Assembly: GCF_900099775.1 (NCBI RefSeq)
Contig: NZ_FMTM01000002.1
Span: 372,001 to 436,000, forward strand
DNA from: Rhizobium mongolense subsp. loessense
GTDB lineage: Bacteria > Pseudomonadota > Alphaproteobacteria > Rhizobiales > Rhizobiaceae
Length of the DNA: 64,000 nucleotides
Direction: 5' to 3'
Position numbers and translations under genes: made by a program. A model generated the notes under the pieces. It made no database searches and was not told the DNA's origin. It saw only the letters and a program-made list of their open reading frames with translations. Shown here piece by piece: positions 17,394 to 25,088 of this stretch. The first letter of the stretch is position 1. Each line of letters starts with the position of its first letter.

Positions 17394-18398
17394 TTATGCG
17401 AACCGCAGACGCTGGCCGATGTTCATGGCTCTTGCCTTGTTCACCATAGCGGCGCCGAGCGCCACGTCCGTCGTGCTAAGGCCGCGGTGCCAGAACAGGA
17501 TCGTCTCCTCGTCATTTTCGCGGCCGGGTTTCATGCCGCAGACGATCTGGCCGATTTCGGCATGCAGATTGTCGGCCGTCACCTTGCCCTCGTCGACGTG
17601 ACGGCGAAGCGCTCCGAAAGGCTTGCCCGGGCCGCATTGTCCCCAATCGTCGACGACGACCTTGTCCATGATGTCGGTCAGATCGAATTCAAGCGCGCTC
17701 ATCGTGCCATAGGGCACGACGAAAGCTCCCTTCTTCACCCATCCCGTCTTGAATAGCGGCGCTGGTTCCGGCAGGCGGCTTGCCTCGACCATGATGTCGG
17801 CACCCTTGAGGCAATCCTCCCAGTTGTCGGTGACGATGATCTTCTTGCCGAGATCCGTCTCAAGCCGCGTTGCGAAGGCATCGCGGCTTTCCGGGCGGCG
17901 CGAATGTACGCGGATCTCATCGAAGTCGAAGAGATGATCGAGAAGGCGGACATTCCAGTAAGAGGTTCCGCGGGCACCAATATGCCCGAGTATTTTGCTG
18001 CCCTTGCGGGCGAGATATTTTGCACCAAGGGCGGTCACGGCACCGGTGCGCATGTCAGTGATTGCCGTTGCATCGATGACGGCCCTCGGCACGCCCGTGT
18101 TCGGATCGAACAGGTTGAGGACCGCAAGCTCTGAAGGCAGATCGACCTTGTAGTTGTCGACGAAATCGCCGACGACTTTGACGCCGGCATAGTTCAGCGC
18201 TTTGACATAGCCGCGAAGCACGTTGAAATGGCCTTTGTCGGAGCGCTCCGGCACAAGATGAACACGCGGCTCGATGACGGTTTCGCCCCTGCCCTGTGCA
18301 TCCAGCGCCTTCGATACCGCATCGAGAATCTCGTCATTCGTCAGCGCCAGAGACTTGGCATCGAGGGCGTTGAGGTAGTCGATCCAGATTTCCTGCAT
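17394..18398 (-). CDS. Ornithine cyclodeaminase/mu-crystallin family protein
   Basis: Predicted 334-residue NAD(P)-binding enzyme. The N-terminal half has family sequence (LTNDEILDAVSKALDA, RVHLVPERSD, KVVGDFVDNY). The dinucleotide-binding part is ILGHIGARGTSYWNVRLLDHL, with the Gly pattern altered from the usual GxGxQA, followed by IRVHSRRPES. Members catalyse ornithine cyclodeamination, reduction of cyclic imines, or alanine/lysine-type dehydrogenation. The real substrate here is unknown. It lies within the betaine operon and may process the amine compound or an imine made from it. The altered GxGxQA (GARGTS) makes a classical ornithine cyclodeaminase less certain. Confidence 0.82.
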   Translation of the reverse strand: MQEIWIDYLNALDAKSLALTNDEILDAVSKALDAQGRGETVIEPRVHLVPERSDKGHFNVLRGYVKALNYAGVKVVGDFVDNYKVDLPSELAVLNLFDPNTGVPRAVIDATAITDMRTGAVTALGAKYLARKGSKILGHIGARGTSYWNVRLLDHLFDFDEIRVHSRRPESRDAFATRLETDLGKKIIVTDNWEDCLKGADIMVEASRLPEPAPLFKTGWVKKGAFVVPYGTMSALEFDLTDIMDKVVVDDWGQCGPGKPFGALRRHVDEGKVTADNLHAEIGQIVCGMKPGRENDEETILFWHRGLSTTDVALGAAMVNKARAMNIGQRLRFA

Positions 18399-18465
18399 TC
18401 CCGCTTCTCCACATTCCTGTCCGGCTGCTGAACGGAGGAATTTTCGAATAAGTATTGTGAAAGGG

Positions 18466-18486
18466 CGGCCGCGCCAGCCGCGGCCG
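18466..18486 (-). other. GC-rich hairpin between binding-protein gene and next operon gene
   Basis: CGGCCGCG and CGCGGCCG form a perfect 8-base-pair stem around a CCAGC loop. It sits in the 118-base gap after the binding-protein stop. There is no U-run, so it is more likely an RNA-stabilising or partly terminating hairpin than a full terminator. Such elements often raise binding-protein output relative to the downstream permeases (inference). Confidence 0.5.
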
Positions 18487-18516
18487 GATTGATACCCCGC
18501 ACGCAGGGCGTCACAA

Positions 18517-19404
18517 TTATTTCGGCAGCAGGCCGTTTTCCTTGAGGAAGTCTACCGCCACGTCCTCGGATTCCTCGTGATCGGTCTCGACCTTGGCATT
18601 GAGAACCCGCATTTTCTCGTTATCCAAATGGGCTCCGACCGCTTCCAGGAGTTCGGCAATCTTCGGATTGGCCTTCAGCACGTCCTGGCGGACAACAGGG
18701 GCCACGTAATAGGGCGGAAACAGACCCTTGTCGTCTGCCAGCGGCACCAGCTTCTTCGAGCCGATCTGCCAGTCGGTCGCCGCGCCGTTGGCGACGTCAA
18801 TGTCCTTTTGTTCCAGCGCGTCATAACGAAGACCGAGCTTGGCGAACTGCTTGAACTCCTTGAACTCCGCGTCGTAGACGCGCTTTAAGCCCGGCAGGCC
18901 ATCGGCGCGATCTGGAAATTCAGCACCGCCGCCGAAGACCAGGGTCTTGGAAACCTTGGCGAGATCCGACAGGCTCTTCAGATTGTCGGCCTGCGCCGTT
19001 TCCTGCCGGACCACAATGACGTAACCATTGTTGATGCCGCTCGGCTTTAGCCATGTGAGGTTGAACTGCTTGGCGTAGAAGTCCCTGACCTGCGTGTAGA
19101 CCTTGTCGGTGTCGGTCGACATCTCACCCTTGACGACAGAAGCCAGGGCCGTGCCGGTGTACTCCGGATAAAGATCGATCTCGCCTGCCACCAATGCCTG
19201 ATGAGCAATCAGCGTGCCACCGAGGTTAATCTTGCGCTCGACGGTGAAACCGGCATTCTCCAAAACGGCGGCGTACATTTCGGCCAGAATATACTGCTCG
19301 GTGAAATTCTTGCTGCCGATCTTGATGGTCTGTGCGGATGCAGACTGGAACATGGCGACGGCCATGATGCCGGCTACAAGGATGCCTTTTGTCCAATTTT
19401 TCAT
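18517..19404 (-). CDS. Betaine-type ABC transporter substrate-binding protein (OpuAC/OsmF family)
   Basis: Predicted 295-residue periplasmic protein. The signal peptide is MKNWTKGILVAGIMAVAMF, likely cut after ASA. The mature part starts with IKIGSKNFTEQYILAEMYAA, diagnostic for OpuAC/OsmF-type proteins, and continues with INLGGTLIAHQALVAGEIDLYPEYTGTA. These proteins bind quaternary amines in an aromatic cage; EgtU, the ergothioneine binder, belongs to this group (from general knowledge). The ATG at 19404 is chosen because GAGGGA lies 6 bases ahead. It follows the HAL-like gene in the operon and is the obvious partner of the two permeases and ATPase. Confidence 0.92.
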   Translation of the reverse strand: MKNWTKGILVAGIMAVAMFQSASAQTIKIGSKNFTEQYILAEMYAAVLENAGFTVERKINLGGTLIAHQALVAGEIDLYPEYTGTALASVVKGEMSTDTDKVYTQVRDFYAKQFNLTWLKPSGINNGYVIVVRQETAQADNLKSLSDLAKVSKTLVFGGGAEFPDRADGLPGLKRVYDAEFKEFKQFAKLGLRYDALEQKDIDVANGAATDWQIGSKKLVPLADDKGLFPPYYVAPVVRQDVLKANPKIAELLEAVGAHLDNEKMRVLNAKVETDHEESEDVAVDFLKENGLLPK

Positions 19405-19519
19405 AATCATTCCCTCTGGTTGACTTTTCAACGAACGGACTGACGGCATCTTCCAGATTGACCGTCAGCATGACCACTCGGCGCCCTGCCCTTCTTGCCG
19501 TGGCAGTGGCGAACCGGGC

Positions 19520-21025
19520 TTATTGCGGGCCGAGCCCGATCAATGCGGCAATCGTCGCAAAATCCGGCGCCTGCGCGCGATCCTCTTCAAGCGCGGGGAC
19601 ATAGTTGCGCACAAAGGCATAGGCTTCTGCCGATCCCTTGCCCAGTTCGCCTGAGACGCCTCGCAGCTCGACGGCCTGTACCGATGCGATCAGTTCGATG
19701 GCCACCAGATAGCGAAGGCGCTCGACGATCGCCTGTGCCTTTGCCAAAACGCTCGGAGCCATCGACGCCTGGTCTTCGACGCCATCGGCAACAGGAATGG
19801 GCGAGAGCGAAACCGGCATCGCCAGATGGCGGATTTCGGCTTCCATAGCCGAGACGGTCTTTTGCACGGTCGCAAAACCGGTGCGGCTCTGGCCCATTGG
19901 CGTCAGGAAGCGTGGGAGGTCGGACATGCCCGGCGACATGATCTTCATGATCCGATACGCGGTACCTGCCGCGCAATGCGCCATGGCCTGCCCCAGCCTT
20001 TCCCAGGCGAGCACAAAAGCGGTCATGTCAAAATTGCCGTGGGAAAGGATGACACCCTCAGATGCGATGACAACAGGATTGTCGGAGGAACTGACGAGCT
20101 CGATTTCCGTCGCCTGCCTTGCCTCATCTATCGCATGCCTCAATGCGCCCCAGACCTGCGGGGCGCAGCGGTAGCTCAAGGGGTCCTGGAGACGTCTTGC
20201 TGCATCGGCAGCAAGCAAGGAGCTGCCCGAAAGAATCTCCATGAGCTCAGAGGCGACACGGCGCTGTCCAAAGGCCGGTCTGGCAGCCAAAGCACGATCG
20301 TCGAAGGCGCTGACATTGGCCCGGAACGCTTCAAAGTTAATGGCAATCGCCTTAAGAGACCAACCGAAGAGCCGCTCGATGTCTTCGAGCGCCAAGCAGG
20401 CAAGGCCAATGGAGAGGCTGTTGGCCACGACGAGCGCATGCCCGTCTTTCGGTGCTAGTTCGAGGGGCTTCAGGCCCGCTTTTTCAAGAGCGATACCGGC
20501 CGGCAGCACTTCGCCGCCGAGCTCGACATCGCCAAAGCCTAGAAGCCCCCGGCTCATATGAGCAAGCGGAGCTAGATCCGCTGCACCGATCGAACCCAGT
20601 GACGGGACGACAGGGTGAACACCCGCATTGATGGCGGCGACCAGACCGTGGAAGACGCTCGGCGAAACGCCGGAACCGCCCGCCGCCAGGCCGACTGCCC
20701 TAACGGCCATCATTGCGCGCACGGATTCCTTTGCAAGCGGCTTTCCGACACCGACCGAGCGGGCTTGCGGCACACGCATCTGGAACGCCACCAGATCGTC
20801 CGTTGCAAGTCGCGTATCGACACCCGCTCCAAGGCCTGTTGTCAGGCCGTAGACCGGCAGATCGCTTTCCGTATAGCGATCGACGACGGCTCGTGCGGCC
20901 GCAATCCGGGCCTCGACATCGGCGGATATCTCGATCCTTGCGTGACGACGGGCCACCGCTGCGATGTCCTCGATCGTCGGCGGTGCCGCGCTGAACGTGA
21001 TGGGTGGACGGCCGATGGCGCTCAC
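19520..21025 (-). CDS. HAL/PAL-superfamily lyase lacking the MIO-forming Ala-Ser-Gly; candidate trimethylamine-eliminating betaine lyase
   Basis: Predicted 501-residue aromatic-amino-acid-lyase fold protein, close to the usual 500-510. Conserved family parts are YGLTTGLGAG (Tyr59, catalytic base position), LAPLAHMSRGLLG, QDPLSYRCAPQVWGA, SSDNPVV, HGNFD and VEDQASM (Glu). At the cofactor site, family members have GASGD, but here it is G147-A-A-D150: one residue is lost and no Ser-Gly remains, so MIO cannot form. The usual His of LSH is Arg (PQARSVGVG), the usual Asn of INGTQ is replaced (LVVANSLS), and the Tyr of DPYSLR is Leu. Histidine deamination is therefore unlikely. MIO-less ergothionase eliminates trimethylamine, and the betaine transporter and TMA genes nearby fit such a role (inference). 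Confidence 0.85.
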   Translation of the reverse strand: MSAIGRPPITFSAAPPTIEDIAAVARRHARIEISADVEARIAAARAVVDRYTESDLPVYGLTTGLGAGVDTRLATDDLVAFQMRVPQARSVGVGKPLAKESVRAMMAVRAVGLAAGGSGVSPSVFHGLVAAINAGVHPVVPSLGSIGAADLAPLAHMSRGLLGFGDVELGGEVLPAGIALEKAGLKPLELAPKDGHALVVANSLSIGLACLALEDIERLFGWSLKAIAINFEAFRANVSAFDDRALAARPAFGQRRVASELMEILSGSSLLAADAARRLQDPLSYRCAPQVWGALRHAIDEARQATEIELVSSSDNPVVIASEGVILSHGNFDMTAFVLAWERLGQAMAHCAAGTAYRIMKIMSPGMSDLPRFLTPMGQSRTGFATVQKTVSAMEAEIRHLAMPVSLSPIPVADGVEDQASMAPSVLAKAQAIVERLRYLVAIELIASVQAVELRGVSGELGKGSAEAYAFVRNYVPALEEDRAQAPDFATIAALIGLGPQ

Positions 21026-21789
21026 TTTTTCTCTCCGAGAATGGCGACGGGCTTAGGAGGACCCTTGGTGGACCGTGCTTCCAGCCGGTATTGCGCGCCG
21101 GGATAATACAACAGCGCACAAGTCACGACGGCCTCACCCGACCAGGTTCTTCTAAAGACCCGCAGGCAAGGGTAATCGTTCTTCAGGCCAAGATATTTGC
21201 GCACCGCCGTATCCGGTTTGACGGCCTGAACGATATGTTCGAACGCCGTTATCGGAGCCACCTTCGTCAGATATTCGTGCGGCGTCATGCTGTGGAAGTC
21301 GGTCGACAAATAGTCAGGCGCGACCAAGGGATTGACGTAGCGCTCCTCGACCTGGATGGGTTGGTCGTTTTCCATATGCACGATCAGCGAATGCATCACT
21401 TGGGCGCCGAGGGTCAGTTCAAGCGCGTCGGCAACGTTGGCATCCGCCTTCATCAAGCCGACCGCGACGATCGCCGCCTTATGCTTGTGACCCCGTTCAA
21501 GTATTTCGTCGGCTATGTTGCGGATTTGCAGGAGATCCACGTCGAGGTGCTTTGGCGACACGAACGTTCCGATCCCGGCCGACCGCTTGAGAACACCCTC
21601 GAACATCAACTCCCGTAGCGCCCGGTTCGCAGTCATGCGGCTGACCCCGAATGCCGCCACGAGTTCGCTTTCAGAGGATACCCGGTCTCCCGGCTGAAGC
21701 TTGCCCTCGGCGATCTCAGTGAGGATCTGCTCCTTGATCCGTATATAGTGGCGCGCCTCGCCGGCGGCCGGTTTGACCGCTTTCGTCAT
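21022..21789 (-). CDS. GntR-family regulator, HutC type (UTRA domain)
   Basis: Predicted 255-residue transcription factor. The N-terminal winged helix (YIRIKEQILTEIAEGKLQPGD, then AAFGVSRMTANRALREL) is of the HutC subfamily. A UTRA effector domain follows, from about residue 95 to the end (MHSLIVHMENDQPIQVEERYVNP, RTWSGEAVVTCALLYYPGAQYRLEA). HutC itself senses urocanate, an acrylate product of histidine lyase; this regulator may sense the acrylate or the betaine here (inference). It overlaps the lyase gene and the MaoC gene by 4 bases each. A perfect palindrome resembling HutC-type sites lies at 25011-25024, ahead of the operon. Confidence 0.92.
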   Translation of the reverse strand: MTKAVKPAAGEARHYIRIKEQILTEIAEGKLQPGDRVSSESELVAAFGVSRMTANRALRELMFEGVLKRSAGIGTFVSPKHLDVDLLQIRNIADEILERGHKHKAAIVAVGLMKADANVADALELTLGAQVMHSLIVHMENDQPIQVEERYVNPLVAPDYLSTDFHSMTPHEYLTKVAPITAFEHIVQAVKPDTAVRKYLGLKNDYPCLRVFRRTWSGEAVVTCALLYYPGAQYRLEARSTKGPPKPVAILGEKK

Positions 21790-22637
21790 GACAACCTCGC
21801 GATGCCATTGTCGAGGATGGTAGCGCCCCGTGGAGCAACGAGGCCCCTGAAGCGGACTTCGGCATCGTTACACCAGATCTGCAAGGTGATCGTTTCACCG
21901 GGAAAGATCGGCGCGCTGAAACGTGCTGCGATCGAGCTTAACCCCGTAGCCATGCTTGGATCGATCGCAGCGACAATGGCGTAACCCGCATAGCCGAAGC
22001 TGCATAACCCGTGCAGGATCGGCCGGGCAAAGCCGCTCTTGCGGGCTGCCTGCGGGTCGACATGCATCAGATTGAGATCGCCGTTCAGGCGGTAAAGCAG
22101 AGCGGCGTTTTGCGGGATGTCGACATCGAATTCGAAGTCCGGCGGTCTGTTCGGCACCTTGGACAGCGGTTCAGGCGTAGATCCTGCCGATCCGCATCCA
22201 CCGTCGCTCCGGCACGCGTTTGTCTGGACGATCGTCGCAACTGGCTGATCACCGTTAGCGGTTGCGATCAGGCGCTCGAAGCTGACAAACATCCCTTTTT
22301 CAACGCCCCGGTCGACCACCGACAAAACGCGTGAACGGGAGATTAGGGGCACATCGACGGGAACCGGCCGGTGGATCGTCAGGCGATGTTCGGAGTGCAC
22401 CAAACGCGTCCAGTCGACGCCGGTCTGCTGCATCCATGGGCCGGGGTGCGCCACGATATTGGCAAGGGTCGGCGCGGTCACGAGATCGCGTTCATAGACG
22501 TACTTCAGTTCATGATCGTCAAGCGCATCGGTGCCGTAGCCAACCGACAGGGCGTAAAGGATGGCATCCCTTGCGCTGACCACTTGTGTCGCTTCCGGGA
22601 TTGGAAAGTCGAGGATGGATTGAGCCGAAATCGTCAC
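21786..22637 (-). CDS. MaoC-type hydratase/dehydratase (double hotdog, enoyl-CoA hydratase 2-like)
   Basis: Predicted 283-residue protein with two hotdog halves. The N-terminal half carries YALSVGYGTDALDDHELKY as in eukaryote-type hydratase 2. The catalytic half carries YRLNGDLNLMHVDPQAARKSGF, with the Asp/His pair in GDLNxMHVD, then ARPILHGLCSFGYA. Such enzymes add water to enoyl-CoA thioesters, giving 3-hydroxyacyl-CoA. Placed between an SDR gene and a lyase that should make an acrylate, it fits the second step of a beta-oxidation-like removal of the side chain. Starts and ends in 4-base overlaps with its neighbours. Confidence 0.9.
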   Translation of the reverse strand: MTISAQSILDFPIPEATQVVSARDAILYALSVGYGTDALDDHELKYVYERDLVTAPTLANIVAHPGPWMQQTGVDWTRLVHSEHRLTIHRPVPVDVPLISRSRVLSVVDRGVEKGMFVSFERLIATANGDQPVATIVQTNACRSDGGCGSAGSTPEPLSKVPNRPPDFEFDVDIPQNAALLYRLNGDLNLMHVDPQAARKSGFARPILHGLCSFGYAGYAIVAAIDPSMATGLSSIAARFSAPIFPGETITLQIWCNDAEVRFRGLVAPRGATILDNGIARLS

Positions 22638-23440
22638 TTTGCGGCTCCCCCGGATGTATCGGGTTTGCGAACGCCACCTGATAGGCGGATTCCGCCGTCA
22701 ACGGAAAGCAGTTCGCCGGTGACAAAGTCCGCACCCTGAACAAGCCAGACAATGGCTCCTGCAACGTCTTCCGGTGTTGCGACACGGCCGAGCGGCGCGG
22801 TTTCCGAAAATCGCTTGGCAACGGCTTCATAGGTATCTGGCCCGAGTGTGTCGCGCATCCAGCGCGTATCGATGATGCCGGGACAAACCGCGTTCACACG
22901 GATATCGGGACCGCAGGTGCGCGCCAGGGCCAAGGTCAGCGCATTGAGCGCGCCTTTGGAGGCCGTATAGGCAAGCGAGCTGCCTCCTCCGGTAAAGGCA
23001 ACGTTGGATGAGACATTGACAATCGCACCGCCGCCGCTGTTACGCATCGCGGGCACTGCCGCCCGACACATCTGATAAGCGCCGATGACATTGACACCGA
23101 AAACGTTCTGAAAATCTGCGGCCGACAGCGTCTCCAGATCGAACGGATCGGACTTGACCGTCATTGCGGCATTGTTCACCAAGGCGTCGAGCCGCCCCCA
23201 TCGATTGACGGCGCTCGCAACCATCCGGCGGCAAGCCGTATCATCGGCAACGTCGGCCTGGACGACCTCGACCTGAGCGCCCAGACTGCGGCAGATATCG
23301 CCGGTCTCATCGGCCTCTTTTCTGCTGCGGCTGTAGTTGACGACCACCCGGGCACCGCCCTCGGCGAATTGCTTCACGCATGCAGCCCCAACGCCGGTTG
23401 CCGAGCCCGTGACAATGATGGCTGCTCCATCGATTTTCAT
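22634..23440 (-). CDS. Short-chain dehydrogenase/reductase (probable 3-hydroxyacyl-CoA or 3-hydroxyacid dehydrogenase)
   Basis: Predicted 268-residue classical SDR. The cofactor motif TGSATGVG replaces the usual TGxxxGIG with conservative changes, and NNAAMT, IVNVSSN and the catalytic YTASKGALN (Tyr-x3-Lys) are all present, as is the C-terminal DFVTGELLSVDGG. It should use NAD(P) to oxidise an alcohol. In this operon, the likely substrate is the 3-hydroxyacyl-CoA made by the MaoC protein. The gene overlaps the CoA-transferase and MaoC genes by 4 bases each. Confidence 0.92.
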   Translation of the reverse strand: MKIDGAAIIVTGSATGVGAACVKQFAEGGARVVVNYSRSRKEADETGDICRSLGAQVEVVQADVADDTACRRMVASAVNRWGRLDALVNNAAMTVKSDPFDLETLSAADFQNVFGVNVIGAYQMCRAAVPAMRNSGGGAIVNVSSNVAFTGGGSSLAYTASKGALNALTLALARTCGPDIRVNAVCPGIIDTRWMRDTLGPDTYEAVAKRFSETAPLGRVATPEDVAGAIVWLVQGADFVTGELLSVDGGIRLSGGVRKPDTSGGAAK

Positions 23441-24987
23441 GGGACAAAATCCTTCATCGCATGGATCGAAAACAGGCGCGCATCCATTTGCCTGAGTTGA
23501 TCCGACACCGCGACGCCCTTCGGCAGACGGTCGAGAACATGCGCGGCGAGATCGATACCGGGGGCAAACTCCGTCAACGTCAGGCGTCCCTCGATCACAC
23601 GAAAGACAGCCCGCTCTGTGACGACGAGCTGCGACTGGCCCTCCAGCGCAAAGGCTGGGCTCGAACTGATCTGGTCGACATCATCGACAATCTTGCAAAG
23701 CCTTCCGTCCTGCACGATGTCGAGCCTTCCGTCGGTGACAGTAATTTGCGCGCCACCAGCCGAAAATGTACCGAGATAGACAATGCGCTTGGTCGTCTGC
23801 GAGATATTGGTGAATCCGCCGACCCCGACGATAGAGTTATTGAAGCGGCTGACGTTGACTGCGCCATGTCTATCGACTTCGGCCATACCGAGAAAGGCGA
23901 TATCGAGACCACCGCCATCGTAAAAGTCAAATTGCGATGCCTGCGTGACGATGGCGGTCGGGTTGATGGCGGCGCCAAAGGACAATTCCTCGGCCGGCAC
24001 GCCGCCGATGACGCCGGATTCGATCGTCACCGTATAATCGTCGAATGCCTCTTCGCTCGCGATGCGGCCGATCCCGGCGGCAATACCGATGCCGAGGTTG
24101 ATCGTCGGAAAATTCAGCGGCGCCAGCTCCAGGAAGGCACGTCGCTGAATAATTTTATCGACCGACAGCGGCGCCGGCTGGAGGCGGCTCACCGCCATCC
24201 GGACGCGCCCTGTATAGGCGATATTGTCGGTCTCGACGAAGCTGATCCCGTGCTGGACCGGATCTTCGCAGACGACGACATAATCGACCAGCATTGCCGG
24301 GACACGAACATCGTTCGGCTGCAGCGAGCCACGCGCAGCAATCCGCTTGACCTGCACGATGACGATACCACCGGAATTTCGGCCTGCTTGTGCCATGGCG
24401 AGCACGTCGAGTGGGAAGGCCTCGTCCTCGAGGGTGATGTTACCGTCTTCGTCGGCCGTCGTTCCGCGCAATAGCACGCAGTCGAGTGGTATCGACGGAT
24501 AAAGCAGCCATTCCTTGCCGCGCATCGACACACGCTCGACGAGTGCACGCGGCGTCGTTGCATTCATGCGACCGCCGTCATGAAGCGGATCTATGAAAGA
24601 GCCGAGCCCGATATGGGTGACCACACCGGGCTGACCGGCGGCGATCGCCCGATAGAGCTGCGCGATGACGCCCTGCGGCCAGCAATGCGCTTCGATCTTT
24701 CCCTCGACCGCAAGCCTTCCAAGACGCGGCGTTCCGCGCCATCCCCCGGCAATCACGCAGGACACCAGGCCTTCATAGCCAAAGTGCCCCATGCCGCGCG
24801 TCTGACGATCGCCCGTACTGGCGGCAAACAGAAGGGTCAGGTTGCGGGGCTTTCCAGAGGCGAGGAAGCGCTCCTCGACAGCGGCCGTGATTGCCTCAGG
24901 ATGGCAGCATCCTCCAAAACCCGAAGCCGCGACAGTCATCCCGTCTTCGAGAAGATCCGCAGCTTGTTGTGAAGAGATGACCCGCAT
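23437..24987 (-). CDS. Acyl-CoA:acetate/propionate-CoA-transferase family (class I, fused alpha-beta)
   Basis: Predicted 516-residue CoA-transferase with both halves in one chain. The start at 24987 gives MRVISSQQAADLLEDGMTVA, the typical beginning. A longer frame upstream, to 25710, is antisense to the YeiH gene and is rejected. The catalytic Glu is E323 in TIESGVIGGVPAEE, matching the propionate CoA-transferase site. The reaction moves CoA from one acyl-CoA to a free acid. As first gene of the operon, with an acrylate-forming lyase downstream, it probably activates that acrylate for MaoC/SDR processing (inference). Confidence 0.92.
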   Translation of the reverse strand: MRVISSQQAADLLEDGMTVAASGFGGCCHPEAITAAVEERFLASGKPRNLTLLFAASTGDRQTRGMGHFGYEGLVSCVIAGGWRGTPRLGRLAVEGKIEAHCWPQGVIAQLYRAIAAGQPGVVTHIGLGSFIDPLHDGGRMNATTPRALVERVSMRGKEWLLYPSIPLDCVLLRGTTADEDGNITLEDEAFPLDVLAMAQAGRNSGGIVIVQVKRIAARGSLQPNDVRVPAMLVDYVVVCEDPVQHGISFVETDNIAYTGRVRMAVSRLQPAPLSVDKIIQRRAFLELAPLNFPTINLGIGIAAGIGRIASEEAFDDYTVTIESGVIGGVPAEELSFGAAINPTAIVTQASQFDFYDGGGLDIAFLGMAEVDRHGAVNVSRFNNSIVGVGGFTNISQTTKRIVYLGTFSAGGAQITVTDGRLDIVQDGRLCKIVDDVDQISSSPAFALEGQSQLVVTERAVFRVIEGRLTLTEFAPGIDLAAHVLDRLPKGVAVSDQLRQMDARLFSIHAMKDFVP

Positions 24988-25010
24988 GAACGATCTTTGT
25001 TTCCGCCCCA

Positions 25011-25024
25011 CCTGTATATACAGG
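25011..25024. promoter_or_regulatory. Perfect 14-base palindrome, likely GntR/HutC operator
   Basis: CCTGTATATACAGG is a perfect inverted repeat 23 bases upstream of the CoA-transferase ATG. Its core TGTATATACA resembles the sites reported for HutC-type GntR regulators. The only HutC-type regulator in the window is encoded four genes down the same operon. Autoregulation of the whole operon is the simplest reading, but binding is untested. Confidence 0.65.
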
Positions 25025-25088
25025 CTAGCCGCTGATCGTTTCGAAGGCAACCGGAATCTTTGCATGTATTTTGGGCATGTTGCCTCGA

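Noticed and set aside
19520..21025. Call as true histidine ammonia-lyase (hutH) with histidine catabolism
   Set aside because: The MIO triad is missing and key histidine-binding residues are changed; no urocanase, imidazolonepropionase or other hut genes lie nearby.
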